A stretch of DNA of 64,000 nt from Symbiodinium microadriaticum (GCA_001939145.1 LSRX01000061.1:253215-317214); one strand, 5' to 3'; counted from the first letter of the stretch, positions 1 to 11,020 are shown. Numbers and translations: made by a program. Notes: a model not told the origin generated them from the sequence alone.

Positions 1-215
1 GGAGACTCTACTCGAAACCCTAAAGCCCCTAAGAGTGTGTGAGTCGAAACCCCCTAAACCCTAAACCCCCTAAAGCCCCCAAACCCGTAAATCCTCTTGA
101 AACCTAAAACCCTGACGTCGTGAGGCCATGCCTGACTTGCGCGAGTGTGTAAGTCGAAAGTCAGGCCCTAAAGCCCTTAATGCCAAAACCCTACATCTTA
201 AAACCGAGGGAAAAA
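1..215. repeat. Degenerate telomere-like array, C-rich strand
   Basis: Many CCCTAAA-related words (ccctaaaccc, cctaaagcccc, cgaaacccc) with drifting spacing. The array is mixed with unique sequence and is not a clean telomere, so it reads as an interstitial, mutated telomere-type repeat. It contains two near copies of gagtgtgt(a/g)agtcgaaa (about 34-50 and 143-159), which look like GTAAGT/GTGAGT donor-type sequences. Confidence 0.8.
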
Positions 216-342
216 AACCGACTGACTCCGCCCTCGAATGGCATCTAATTAGGGAGGAACTGGGCTCACATGTAGTAGATACGACTCGTGCTCGTGCTCA
301 TTTTATTTCAGAGTATCAATACACCCCTAGAATGTTCCAACA

Positions 343-415
343 CGCACACATATACATATACATATATATGTATATACATATGTATACATACATATATGTA
401 CAAATGTATATACAC
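343..415. repeat. (AC)/(AT) microsatellite
   Basis: Alternating purine-pyrimidine tract (acacatatacatatacatata and variants). The Tyr/Ile-rich peptides read through it are artefacts of the repeat. Confidence 0.9.
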
Positions 416-477
416 ATGACATCAACATACTGCTGTCAATGCTAGCACTCCTGATTCCTATATGCCCTAGCCGATAG

Positions 478-516
478 GAGGCATTATGCGAGTCTCGGGC
501 TATCTTCGAACTGAAC
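478..516 (+). CDS. Candidate 13-codon exon
   Basis: After gccgatag the segment reads EALCESRAIFELN and stops at a consensus donor, GTAAGG. The next bases are a G-rich telomere-like array (517-600), and C-rich array lies to the left. No family is recognised. The borders are good, but a 39-base open segment carries little weight on its own. Confidence 0.3.
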
Positions 517-600
517 GTAAGGGTGTAGGATTTTAGGGCGTAGGACTTAGGGCTTCGGGTTTAGGGTTTAGGGCTTAGGGGTTAGGGTTTAACCTACCTA
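517..600. repeat. Degenerate telomere-like array, G-rich strand
   Basis: Words such as ttttagggcg, acttagggc, gggtttagggtttaggg. Opposite polarity to the array at 1-215. It begins directly at the GTAAGG donor of the exon candidate ending at 516. Confidence 0.8.
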
Positions 601-1242
601 AGACTTCAGGGTTTCTTAGCCTTAGCGGGGGGTCCTGGCAGCACAGATCCTGCCAATCAGGTTTTCTTATGCCCTGAGTAGGTTTGTAATGGGATTATAC
701 TAGGAGTCCATAACAAGTATTCCCACACCTACAAAACCCTGGTCAGAAGAGTGGGTTCATGCTGGGCCCGCGTGGACGGAGAGCCACTTGCCCGATGTTT
801 GTAGGTGACTTGCAGTTTCGCACAGCGCGGGGAGTAGCACCACTTTCTAAAGCAGCGAGGATGTACGTGAACAATGCAGGGGCTGTTGGCCCTTGAGGGG
901 TATCGATATGTAAACTCCCGTGCTGCCGAAACCATACAGCCGACAGCCCCAAAACTTAAGCTTACAGAGCCTTCAAACGATGTAATGCCTAAATAAATGC
1001 CTTTAACGCAGCACTTAGATCCATGTATGAAAGCCATTATCCTTTTGCAGCCCTGTCTTGCTTTTCAGACATTCACCTTCGAAGCGCTGCAGCAACACCG
1101 CCCAAGCCCCACGAAAAGCACGGTTGATCTATAGAAACTGTGGATCACGAAAATACCCTGTTAAAGCCTCGTAGCGAAAAGACTTTGAATGCTGTGAAAC
1201 CCTGGAGCTGAATATGACTTACCTTTAGTACAACACCAATAA

Positions 1243-1274
<32 letters not shown>

Positions 1275-2515
1275 GTGTATATATATATATATAGACATAT
1301 GTGTCTGCACAGGTTTTTTCATTATGTATCTAAGGCCAAACAAGCACATTGCGTTTGAAGTTGAACACGAAACCGTTTGCAGCTTGCAGATGGGAGCTGT
1401 CGGCTGGCAAGTTCTCCCTGTAGCCGCCTTGTGGAGAGGTGCCCAGGGTTCCGAAAAAAAAGCTCTGAAACCCTGAACCCTAGACTTCAATTAGACCTCG
1501 AACCACATGCCTCGCCTTGAGTGTCCGAGTGTGAGCACCGAAATGCTAAACCCAAACCCCGAGTGCTGCGCATAGAGTTTTAGGACTGCGGGGTTTTAGG
1601 TTTTGCTTTCAGGACTTAGGCTGTATTGTTTAAGGCTTTGGCGGTTTAGGGCTTCGGGTTGAGCTCTGACAGTTTTCATTATAGCATTCCAATAACTGGG
1701 TATTACACAGCAGTTGATTGGGAATCATGTTTGACATACAGAATTCAAGCCTAGTTTTCGGGAGAATGGGACCCCTCCGTTGGTCGTAGATGTGCGCGCA
1801 GTGAGAGGAAAGCTAGGTTACTAGTGAGCTTTTGAAACACTAGACGTAGCAAATCTGCAAGCTCGAGAAGAAGTTCTCGAGCACTGGTCTGCGTTGCTGC
1901 ACATGCTTGGGTTTTAGACGGTATCGACTGACTTGCTCACGAGCCGCTGCGATTCGTGTAGCTGACGCTGGTTTCGCGTAGAAGTTGGAGCTGGGATTGG
2001 TAAGGGCTAATTGTCAATATTCAAATGCCTCTTGCGCACGAACAGCGGGTCGTTGCATCCTTACGAAGTCTCCGGCCTAAGAGCAAGTATTATGTCTAAT
2101 CATGTTTTAGCATCGAAGTCTGGCCGACTTCAGAGTTCGAAGGGCATGCCGACTGCTCGTTAATGCTACCAGTACTGTACAGTGTTTCTGCTTTGCTTAC
2201 CTTGCTAGGCTGCCTTGTCCAGCAAGCAGCTCCTATGGATACTCCGCCGGCAGACTGCTTGCCATGGGTTTCGTCATTCATGCTTCCTCCGATTGCTGCT
2301 TCCGCGTGCGCTGTAAATCTGAATCACATGTCTGCTTGTTCCACGTGGGAGCTTTGGATTCTCAATCTGCAGCATCTCAGCTGATAAACCACCACCCTCA
2401 GTGTTGTCTAATCTCTCCCTGTAGTTTGTTTCCGGTGCAAAGCCCAAAGCCCTGTCCTCCCTATCTCGGCATCTGTTTTCGTCAATGCTACTTGCATTTG
2501 GGATGCCAAAACCCA
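601..2515. other. Stretch without a supported gene
   Basis: Contains a TA/TG microsatellite (1243-1302), a C-rich telomere-like patch (1466-1560) followed directly by a G-rich patch (1565-1670), and otherwise unique sequence open only for short distances in all frames. No splice-bordered coding segment stands out. Confidence 0.5.
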
Positions 2516-2613
2516 GGGTCCATGTACCCAAATAATGTATACTTTGGGCCCAAAGTACCTTTATAGGGATTAGTTTAAGGCCAAAGTTTATACTATTTGG
2601 GTACATGGAACCC
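2516..2613. repeat. Foldback element with ~35-bp inverted arms
   Basis: The left arm 2516-2550 (starting gggtccatgtacccaaata) and right arm 2579-2613 are near-complete reverse complements with a few mismatches, separated by about 28 bases. The RNA or DNA would form a long hairpin. It resembles a MITE or a dinoflagellate introner-type element. A fragment with the same ggtccatgtacc core recurs near 23470. I see no target-site duplication. Confidence 0.75.
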
Positions 2614-2788
2614 TTAGGGAAAGACTGCTGCCAACGAGATGAGAATCCGAAGCTCCCACAGCTTGGCCATGTGCAACAACAAATGTGGCGAGGCTGGCTT
2701 GGATTGATGCCCGCAATGATGGTCCGCTCTGAGGACCTAGTATATTTCAGCTTACATAGTTAGAAAGGGGTATATTGCAGTGTACATA

Positions 2789-2826
2789 TTTATATATATA
2801 TATATATATATCTGTGTGTGTGTGTA
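2789..2826. repeat. (TA)n(TG)n microsatellite
   Basis: Pure TA run followed by a TG run. Confidence 0.9.
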
Positions 2827-3049
2827 GATAGCATCAAGGAATACAACTCCTAACAACTAACAGTTGAATCCCTTCTATTGAATCCTGCCCCAGGTCCCAA
2901 ACCCAGAAATCTGAACGTCCAGCATCGAATTTTTGGATTGGCTACGCATCCCAAGACCTCAGGCCAGTAACACCACCGGAGTCCTTCTTTATGCTGGACC
3001 CAGGGCGTGGTCACAAATAGGTTATTTGGTAGCTACATGTTTGAAAGTT

Positions 3050-3292
3050 GAGCCTTTTACTTCCTGGGTCGTGCGGGCACTGGGTGCTGCTCCCGCGCGA
3101 TGCTGCCAAGCCTTTTCGGATGCCTCCCACTGCCACGAAGAACTGCGGGCAGGGGCCCAGGCCAAACGAAAGCAGGAGTTGCAGGGAATGGTTTCGGTAC
3201 TTGGAGGCCTTTATGGCAATCATTCTTCCGGAAAGGACAATACTCTGACGCATCGAGCTCTGCACCTGAGCCATTCACATTGGGGAGATTAA
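3050..3292 (+). CDS. Possible coding island, product unknown
   Basis: Part of a 119-codon open frame that begins at 2933. Residues from about SWVVRALGAAPARCC onward have fairly high G/C at third positions and a charged helical stretch (EELRAGAQAKRKQEL). A GTTTCGG donor-like site lies inside at about 3190. The opposite strand is open too, so strand is not certain. No domain recognised. Confidence 0.25.
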   Translation, partial: EPFTSWVVRALGAAPARCCQAFSDASHCHEELRAGAQAKRKQELQGMVSVLGGLYGNHSSGKDNTLTHRALHLSHSHWGD

Positions 3293-3838
3293 GCGGTGCC
3301 TTAATTAGGGGTTCCATTTTGGAGGACGTCCCCTCCACTAAAGGGACTCTTTGTTCTTTTTGTTTTCGTTGGATGTTTCTGAGACTCCCGTTTAAAGAGA
3401 ACGGGTTGACGGCGTGGTGGATCCTGCGTTGATCTTCTTGCGCTACTGGCTACAATGAGACAGCACTAACATTAGCAATAGCAGTCGCAGTAGCTGTAGC
3501 AGTGGCAGAGGGAGCCAGCAGGAGCAGAGTAATTAGCTTTGTTGCTCTTCATATAGCTGAATCACAGAGCGAAGGCACTCCCAAAGCTCTCAACTCGTGG
3601 CCTGTCCTTTGCCCGCATTCCTGTAAGAGCATGTTGCCCACGGGTGTTTGCGCGGCCATCTTCTACAGCCCAAACCTTACACCCTAAGCCGTACAGCCGA
3701 AACATTCCTAGTCAAAGTCTAAACGAGATCGGCCTCACGTTGGCCAGGAGAGGGCCACTCGGCTAGGAACATGTTTGCTAGGGGTCCTGACTATGTGTGG
3801 GCATGACTAAGTGAGGCAAGCTAGAGGGTCGTGAAAAG

Positions 3839-3899
3839 ATTGCATGCATGGCGTCTACGGATCACCCGTGGTGCTCCTGAATGCCGCATTTGAACGGAT
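3839..3899 (+). CDS. Candidate exon ending at GTGAGC
   Basis: Open after gaaaag; reads MHGVYGSPVVLLNAAFER, then a consensus donor GTGAGC at 3900. A C-rich patch lies upstream at 3655-3690. No family recognised. Confidence 0.3.
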
Positions 3900-4640
3900 G
3901 TGAGCCAGGGTTCAACCGACAGGTTGATGAGTGCAAGAGGTGAGGAGCAGGGAATACACGATTCGTGCTGCACTTGTAGCATTGAAGCCTGGCTCATTTA
4001 GAAGGGTGCGACGGTGCATGTCGCACCCGTCACAGCACATCTAAGCCCCACAATGATCCCTTACTACAAGCTCCATTGCATGCAAAATAGCAGAGCTGTC
4101 CCCGAAGCCCAGAAACAGCAAGATCAAACCCAGAAGTTCTGCAAACCCTGAATTGGCGAGTCCTTGCTGACACAATTATTGTGAGAAGTTCGGGAACCCA
4201 AAAAGTTTGCAGCTCGCACATAGTGTGTGCATGAGCCTCTCAGCACCCACCTGCAAGCCTAGAGCCCGTTATCGCAACAGCAACAGAGGAGGAGATGTGG
4301 AGGCTTGGACATCGATCATTGCCTACCATCCAGCTTTGCCGGTTTTCGCAGATCTCAAGAAGAGAGTGCATATTGGCTGACCCTGCCCGGCAGAGATTGA
4401 CAAGTTTTCTGGGTTCAGGTACTTGCAGCCTTCTAGCTAGCTTCATCATGACCGAAACCCTGTTACCTTTAACAAGCTCACCGAAACCTTGGGCCCTTAG
4501 GGCTTCAGTCTCAGAGTCTTGGAACCCAGAGGCCCCAGAGCAGCATCGAGCTGCGCAGCCTGTCATACAGCTGCGGAGGTCGACGCTTCAGTATACGAAT
4601 CAGGGTCAGAAAGGACTTGACCTACCTCTTGATGTCATGA

Positions 4641-4853
4641 TTCCTGAGAGGAAAGTACGGTGAAGAGAAGGATACTACGGAAAGCGACCCCTGGTTTCAT
4701 GTCGACAGTTTCACCTTGCCTTCTGGAACTGCCAATTGCCTGCCTCTCCAGATCACAAAAGACTTGCCGGTGGAAGTCTCGAAGTCCAAAGCCCATGGCA
4801 ATCCTAGTCCCAGCATCGACAGTCAGCAGCTTCAATCGAAGCCCGAAACCCTA
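4641..4853 (+). CDS. 71-codon open segment, hydrophilic protein
   Basis: Open between TGA (4638) and TAG (4854) with no ATG. An acceptor-like gagag lies at about 4650. It starts KYGEEKDTTESDPWF and stays hydrophilic with Ser, Lys and Pro, unlike the Leu/Phe/Cys-rich peptides given by random frames here. It runs into C-rich telomere-like sequence at 4835, so the true end is probably before that. Product unknown. Confidence 0.35.
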
Positions 4854-4936
4854 TAGACCCCAGGGCAAGAAAAAAACATATATCGAACCCCTTCGAAAAA
4901 AAACCACCAGACCCTGAAACCCCGCTTGAACCTCAG

Positions 4937-4989
4937 AGGCCATGATGGCCCGGGGCCCTGCATGCAGTGGAAGTCCTCACGAGGCGGCT
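4937..4989 (+). CDS. Candidate 53-base exon
   Basis: Acceptor-like cttgaacctcag follows a C-rich array (4835-4930), and a GTAGGC donor begins at 4990. It reads AMMARGPACSGSPHEAA. It could be the exon after 4641-4830. No family recognised. Confidence 0.3.
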
Positions 4990-5284
4990 GTAGGCCCTTG
5001 ATAGATGAACCCCTTCTCCTTCAATGAGGAGTCTTGTCGGGATCCTAATATCACACTCAGGGGTCTAAGGGCCTTAATCATCAGAGCGAGGTTTCGGGTA
5101 TGTCAGACTATGGCCGAAGGAATGTGAGCTATCCCTCACGGTCCCCAAATCCTGCGGGAACTTGGCCTGCGTCCCGGGAGGATCCTTCAAGCCCAAACCA
5201 ACATGCGCAGAATCCTAAAGACAATGCAGGCTTCAGGGGATTTCGTGGTTTGGGTTTAGGCTTTTTCAGGGGACCACCTGCACC

Positions 5285-5480
5285 CTGAACTAACATCGAA
5301 CCCCAAACAGACTAGTTGTATACTCGGATGAACCCCCCCAACGCCCCACAGCCAACACCCGCAAACCCGTGCCCTCCAAACCCAAAGGTGCTGAAACCCC
5401 AAAGCCCTAGAAGCCTGAAGCTCCCGAGCACCACAACACTTTGAATTCCTGAGCCCCGAAACCTTCGAAATCCCCCAAAC
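5285..5480. repeat. C-rich telomere-like array
   Basis: Strongly drifted CCCTAAA derivatives (cgaaccccaaac, ctgaaaccccaaagccctag, gccccgaaacc) over about 200 bases. Confidence 0.7.
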
Positions 5481-5624
5481 TCTGCGAACAAGCGACGGGG
5501 GCTGGAGCATTCTTATAGCCTTACAGGAAAAGCCGAAAGCTACCCTTGTAATGAACCTTTTTTATGCTAAGACGTTTTTCAAGTATCTCTTGCAAGAGCC
5601 TTTCAAGCACCCTGAAGCCTAAAG

Positions 5625-5702
5625 CCCCGCTTGTGGCATGGCCTTCTCTGCCTTTGTCACGGCCTTGCGGGCGCTCCGAGGGCATGGTGATGTCTCGCAG
5701 AG
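5625..5702 (+). CDS. Candidate 26-codon exon
   Basis: Preceded by C-rich gaagcctaaag and followed by GTCGGGGTTC, a G-rich intron-like start. Reads MAFSAFVTALRALRGHGDVS with many G/C third positions. The phase gives 26 whole codons. A frame reading ..VAWPSLPLSRP.. is also open, so the call is tentative. Confidence 0.35.
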
Positions 5703-5744
5703 GTCGGGGTTCTAGTTCGGGTTTCCCTAAAACTCAAGGTATAC

Positions 5745-5805
5745 AAATCGTACCTACTTTGGCGTTATAAATCGTACCTACTTTGTGCTATTCGGAGTCT
5801 TAGGG
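5745..5805. repeat. Tandem pair of a dispersed 37-bp repeat
   Basis: aaatcgtacctactttg occurs at 5745 and again at 5769. The second copy continues to tgctattcggagtcttaggg. A third copy lies at 7235-7271 with a few changes. Confidence 0.7.
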
Positions 5806-6304
5806 TTTTTCCAGGGTTCAGAGTGTGTATATCGGGCTTCGGATATTGGTGCCGGAAGTCCATTGAGACACACCTTAGGGTGCAAAAGTCAAAAGGGTTT
5901 CTTTGGTAAGGGTTTGAGGGTCCTTGATTAGGAACTTAGTGTGTAAGTCACAGAACCTTCGTGGTCGGGGTTGTCTATAGTCTACAGGATTCTGTGCTAC
6001 AGGGTTTGAAGGGTTCTCGGGTTTACGGTTTCAAGTTTTAACCCGAAACCCGTCTAAGCACTACTCTTGATCCTGAAACCCTGACCCCAGTCTACGCTCT
6101 TAACCCTCAACCCTGGAGCCCGCGTCCCACGTTCTCAGACAGAGAGCCCAGTACTCCGAGCCTACTGCTTACGATGCTGACACGGGGCCCTACTACAAAG
6201 CTCACGTATATTCCGGTTATATTCCTCAAGAAAAGAACAGTAGGAAGAAGTTTGAATATCTATATGAATACAGAGCGAGAAGTAAAGCGGGCTACTTGGG
6301 TCCA

Positions 6305-6388
6305 GGTTGGCTGAGCTGCTCCTTGCGGATGTGAACAGGCGTGCGTGCACGCGGGGGGCAGAGGGGGGCTGTATTATGACGGACAGGG
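6305..6388 (+). CDS. Candidate exon in a 70-codon open frame
   Basis: After gggtccag the frame reads LAELLLADVNRRACTRGAEG and stays open to 6519. A GTAATC donor-like site at about 6389 precedes more drifted sequence and then G-rich array (6475-6590). The amphipathic start suggests a helix. No family recognised. Confidence 0.3.
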
Positions 6389-6594
6389 TAATCAGATACA
6401 GTGTTCGTCAGGGTTCCCTAGCATACAGAGAGAATCACATGCCTGGAAACTTATTCTTATCCTCAAGAGCTCTTTTTCGGATTTTAGGGTCAGGGCTGTT
6501 GGCTCTTGCTTGGGTGTAGGGTCCAGAGCTTCTACTTCTTATACGTAGGGTTTATGGGGCTCCGGGTTTGGGGTTCAGGGCAAAAGTAATGCTT

Positions 6595-6780
6595 ATTTGG
6601 TTGTCGACCCTAAACCCCGAAACCCTAAAACCGTAAACCCTAAACCCTATCTTTTGTGCACCAGCCATGTTTGTCGTTGGATCGCCGGCGCCTCTGTGAG
6701 AGAGTGGAGTGAGGTTTTGGGGGGCTGGCATGGAGCAAACAAGCTAGGTTTAGGGTTTAGGGGTTTAGGGTTGAGGCTAA
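6595..6780 (+). CDS. Candidate exon between opposed telomere-like arrays
   Basis: The C-rich array 6595-6655 is followed by an acceptor-like gtgcaccag and then SHVCRWIAGASVREWSE, ending at GAG before GTTTTGGGG at about 6715. G-rich array follows at 6735-6780. The island itself is about 6665-6714; the flanking arrays are included in this range. The frame stays open to 6851. Product unknown. Confidence 0.3.
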
Positions 6781-6992
6781 CCAAGCCAGCACAACAAGAA
6801 GCGGCTGGTGTGCTGCATTGGGTCTGGAAAAGGTTGGAGGGGCGACTATAACAGAATAAACCTCTGGACAGGGAAGGGGGTGGACAGAAGATGCTTCTAG
6901 GGCCCAGCGACAGGGTCCGGAGCCAAGGCGTTTAAACCATGCCCCTAAGACTCCGAGTATAGAAAGAGCAGCTGCTTTGGGATCTAAAGTCT

Positions 6993-7102
6993 ATATGGGT
7001 AGTTCTCTAAGTTAGGGTCCCGTTTTAGGTCCCCAATATATAGTACTTCACCCTTATAAACGGGCCCCTAACAGGGATCCTATTTTTGAACACTACCCAT
7101 AT
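6993..7102. repeat. Nested foldback element
   Basis: Outer arms ATATGGGTAGT (6993-7003) and ACTACCCATAT (7092-7102) are perfect reverse complements. Inner arms TTAGGGTCCCGTT (7012-7024) and AACGGGCCCCTAA (7059-7071) match at 12 of 13. Together they give a two-step hairpin of 110 bases, MITE-like or introner-like. Confidence 0.7.
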
Positions 7103-7349
7103 GATCGTCTATGAGGTGTGAGGAGCACGGGGCCGGCCTGTTAGCCCTTTTTCAGCGCACGTTTTTTCCGCTAGGGACGGGCCTTGAGAATTGTGCTCGG
7201 AGAACGAGGTCACTGCACTTTAAGAAAGTCTAGGAATAGTACCTACTTTGAGCTATTTGTGGGTCTTAGGGTACCAAGCTGCCTAAACCTAAAGCAAACC
7301 CTAAGTAAGCCCTCAATCCCTTAACCCGACGTTGTAAGCCCCAAGCCCG

Positions 7350-8410
7350 AGACCCTGCAGGCTGGGCATCGAGAGATCGAAAGCTCTCCGCGACTTCGCG
7401 GCCACAGTTCTTCAGGCGATCTTTTCTTACTACGTTGAGTTTTTCTTGTTTAGTCCCTGGAACATATGGCTATAGTATACCTCTCCCATGACCTGCTCTA
7501 GTTAGTAAGGCATTGGGATCTGGTGGTTGTCTGTTTGTGTGGAGGACGGTGCAGGCGGCGAAGTGGTGACGTGTGTTGAGAGCATCAGCCCACGATGGGT
7601 GCAAAGAGTGCATCTTTGCTAGTAGTGAAGTGCACACTCAACAAAGCTACTGCAACTCCGATAAGACAGACACCAAGAAGTCTGAAGTCTTCTGGGGGGT
7701 AGAAGAGGAACATCCCAAAGCGTGTGCAGATTTTTGCATCAACAGCCGATCCTGGGTACTTTGCCGCCCTTTCTAGTTGAAATTCTTGTAGCTCTTATGA
7801 AGCCTGGGAGGAAGCTGGTAGGCTTTGCAATGCCTCAAGAGATAGGCGGGATGAGTGCCATACAAAGTCTCAACATCAGAACCCCACCTGAGCGCTGAAA
7901 AGCCAGTATCCAGCCTCCGCCCGCAGGAGTCGAAGGAGGTGGGTGCGGGGCGATCTGTTTTCTTGGGCCAGTTTGGAGCCACCTGAAAGCTTTCAGGGCC
8001 TGTGTCATTCGGACTTTGGATCACGGAACTTTAAATAGAAGCCACTCTCAAAGAGCACACTGCTGCTGCTTTGGGGCACGCTCCTGCTTTGTAGCGATGC
8101 CTGATGACACCTTCGTTCACATTGTCTACCTGTGTTCCAGACTCGTCACTGGAACCGGGAAGCAGTAAAGGCATGTCAAGGCAACAAGGGTGAACATGGT
8201 CCCAAGCGTCTCTGAGCATCCTGGCCTGCACGAGTTTTGAATAGACCGCTCACTCAGCCGATAAACCCAAACCCTGAACCCTAGCCCGAACCCCCCTGCT
8301 CCCCGCTAGAGAGGGGGTGCAAACCATGTGCAGAGTCTAGGGTTTAGCAAGAGCGCGATTTTGAAAAAACGAAAAAAGAAGGCCCCCCCCCCCCCGCCCC
8401 CCACATACCC
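7350..8410. other. Stretch with weak coding islands only
   Basis: A possible exon follows ccctgcag at about 7360 (reads LGIERSKALRDFAATVLQ, then a GC donor-like gcgatc). 7573-7776 and the reverse strand 7773-8231 hold 60-80 codon open frames that overlap on both strands, so none is convincing. C-rich array at 8265-8300 and a poly-C tract at 8382-8403. Confidence 0.4.
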
Positions 8411-8415
8411 ACAAG

Positions 8416-8474
8416 GAGGTCGAAGAGGATTGGGAGCTGGTGTCGGATGTGTCCCTGGCTCCTTGGCTCGGGAT
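8416..8474 (+). CDS. Candidate exon after poly-C tract, GTGAGA donor
   Basis: A long C tract (8382-8403) followed by acccacaag looks like a polypyrimidine tract and acceptor. The segment reads EVEEDWELVSDVSLAPWLG and ends at a consensus GTGAGA donor (8475). It is acidic with Trp residues and G/C-rich third positions. No domain recognised. One of the better-bordered candidates in the left half. Confidence 0.45.
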
Positions 8475-9890
8475 GTGAGACTGCAGAATTTCAAGGATCT
8501 CGGATGTAGGAGATCTACGAATTCGGCAAGTCTGGCCTAGGCCCAAGGCAAAAATCTCCCTTTATGTGTAAGTATATATGTATCACCGGCTTCTTCTAAT
8601 TTAGGGGTCCAGGTTTCCAGGTTTGGTCGAGCTAGGCTTCAAGTTCTCGGCATGCTGGCTAACGTAGGGCACCGAGCAATGAGCAATAGTATTCCTTGTG
8701 TAAATGGCCTTAGGCCTCCCGAATATATTCATTCTTAGTTATGGTATAATATCTACCGGGACTCTACTCCATTCATTACCAACCCCTAGATTAGCGCTTA
8801 TAAGCTTCTTTATAAGCCCTATAAGCTCTTATCTGAGGCAACAACTAGTCTCATCATTAACGCCCTCTATTACATCTAAACCTTCCTTTCGCTCGTCAGG
8901 AGACATTTGCGGCTGATTCCGGAAGCTCGCAACCATGGCTCGCAACGCAACTTGCCCTGACACCGGTGGCGAGTTTAGGTTTTGTTCGAGTTTGGGGTTC
9001 TGGGGTTCAGGGGTAAGTTTGGGGGTACAGAGTTTCAAGTCAGCTAGCTTCGGTGCTGTCCGGGAAGGCATGCACGTTGTATTCATACGGTGCTCAAAAG
9101 ACTCAAACCTGACTGGCTCGACAAGTGGCGCGAGTCTGCATCCAGGTGGAGAGACAATTAATCGCATTGACAATTGCTCTTGTATAGTTCCCTAAGCCCT
9201 AGCCCCAAGCCCTACCTCTAAGCTGCTTTGAAGCGACCCTAAGCAGTAGGATCCTTACCATCAGGACTCCTCAGATTCGGCGCCCAGAGTTTTAAGAGGG
9301 TTTATGGTTATAAAGGTTTCCCCATCTCCGAAGCTCCATGCCGCGTGTGATCCCCGCTTTTAGAGGCCTCGAGCGGTGCGGCCGTACACCCACGGCGTAC
9401 AGCTGCCCCGAAGGTACAGAGCGAGGGACAAGACTCGCAAGACTCTTAAACCGAATATCCCGAAACCCAAAAAAGCCCACGCTGAAACCCGAAAGCCGGA
9501 GTTACATCGTAAATGCGAAGCTCTGGATCTTGAAACTTGGAACGCAGGGTGCGATCTCTGCTGCTGGCGCAAAGTCGGACGCCAGGCGTCTCGTCAGCAG
9601 GACATGCTGCGGGCTGAACCGGACTTAAACATGCGTTTCTCTCCGAGCAAAATTGGCCTGTAGAGCTTACATCGTTCGGGACTTCAAGATTTGGGAGTTT
9701 GGCTTAGGTTCGTGGCTAGTACAGGACCGAGGAACACCTTCAGCCTTCTCACGGCATTTGTCAAACTTTTTTCTCTCTCTGTCTTTCATTGGATGACATT
9801 CCGTTTCAGCAAAATGCAATTCTTTCAGAGCAGATGTGCATGTTACTGTGTTTCCCGTTTTTCTTTATCCTCCCGTGGCTGGTGTTGGGC
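8475..9890. other. Stretch with short exon-like pieces
   Basis: G-rich arrays at 8970-9030 and 9285-9320 and C-rich arrays at 9190-9240 and 9440-9500. Small pieces between them have splice-like borders: 9265-9288 (catcag, DSSDSAPR, GTTTTA) and 9364-9413 (tttag, ASSGAAVHPRRTAAPK, GTACAG). They are too short to support individually. Confidence 0.4.
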
Positions 9891-11020
9891 CATGGGCTTA
9901 CGCAGCCGATGCTTGCGATGCTGCATGCTTTGTTGTGTGTTGGGTCGGGGCCTTGCGCAGCTGATCGTCATGATGATGCTCCCATTATCTCCAGTAGGGC
10001 CAGGGCTTGCGCAGGTGATGCTCATGATGCTGCCCCCAGTATCCCAAGTTAGGTCAGGGCTTGTGCAGATGATGCTGATGATGCTACCTCCATGGCCCCG
10101 GGCTTGTGCAGCTGATGCTGATGATGCTGCTTCCTTTGCGGTGTGTTTGGCCGGGGCCTGCGCAGCTAATGCTCGTGGTGCTGCTACGGTTGCGGCGCCT
10201 GGGCCCGCTGATGCTGATGATGCTGCCCCCGTGTCCCAAGTTGGGCCAGGGCTTGTGCAGCTGATGCTGATGATGTTGCTTCCTGCGCCCTGTGTTGGAC
10301 CGGGGCTTTCGCAACTGATGCTCATGATGCTGCCCAGTTGCGGCGCCTTGGCCCGCTGGTGCTGATGATGCTCCTTCCTTTGCCCTGTGTTGGGCCGGGG
10401 CTTGGGAAGCCGATGCTCATGATGCTGCATCGATTGGTTGTGTTGGCCAAGAGCTTGCGCAGCTGATGTTGATGATGCTGCTTCCATTGTGGTGCGTTGC
10501 GCAGCTGATGCAATGAAGCTGCTTTCTGACGCCGATGATGCTTCCTCCATTGTCCTGTGTTGGGCCAGGGCTTGTGCAGCTGATGCTCATGATGCTGCAT
10601 CCATTGCCCATGTTGGCCCAGAGCCCGCGTGCGCAGCTGATGCTGATGATGCTGCTGCTGCCTCCCTAGCCCCGCGGTGGGCCAAGTTTTCACGGCTGAT
10701 GCTGATGATACTACCCCTATTGCCCTATTATCCAGACTCTGAAGTTGGCCAAGGATGGTGGAGCTGATGCTGCTGATGCTGCTTGTGTTGGCCCAGAGCA
10801 TGTGCAGCTGATGCTCATGATGCTTCCTCCACTGTTGCGACTTGGCCGAGGGCTTGTGGCAGCTTGCGCGGCTGAGGCTCATGATGCTACTTCGATTGCT
10901 CCTTGCTCGGTCGGGGCTTGTGCCACAGCTCGCAGCTGATGCTGATGATGCTGCACGCACTGTCGTGTGGGGTGGAGGCTTGCGCAGCTGATGCCGCTGA
11001 TGCTGTCTCCTATGCCCGGT
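9890..11020. repeat. Minisatellite, ~45-60 bp unit, about 20 or more copies
   Basis: Repeated core gggcttgtgcagctgatgct followed by gatgatgctg and a variable 15-25 base spacer. Copies start near 9895, 9950, 10006, 10057, 10100, 10153, 10249 and onward. The unit has no stop in several frames, which explains the 210-235 codon open frames on both strands (LMLMMLP-, ADADDAAS- and HHQHQL-like peptides). I take these as repeat artefacts, though a repetitive protein cannot be excluded. GC is higher than in the flanks. Confidence 0.85.

Noticed and set aside
1..125. True chromosome end
   Set aside because: The CCCTAAA words are drifted and interrupted, and the same kind of array recurs through the whole window, so this is interstitial.
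9691..10960. 210-235 codon frames taken as large genes
   Set aside because: Minisatellite unit lacks stops in several frames on both strands; kept as a repeat and only flagged for testing.
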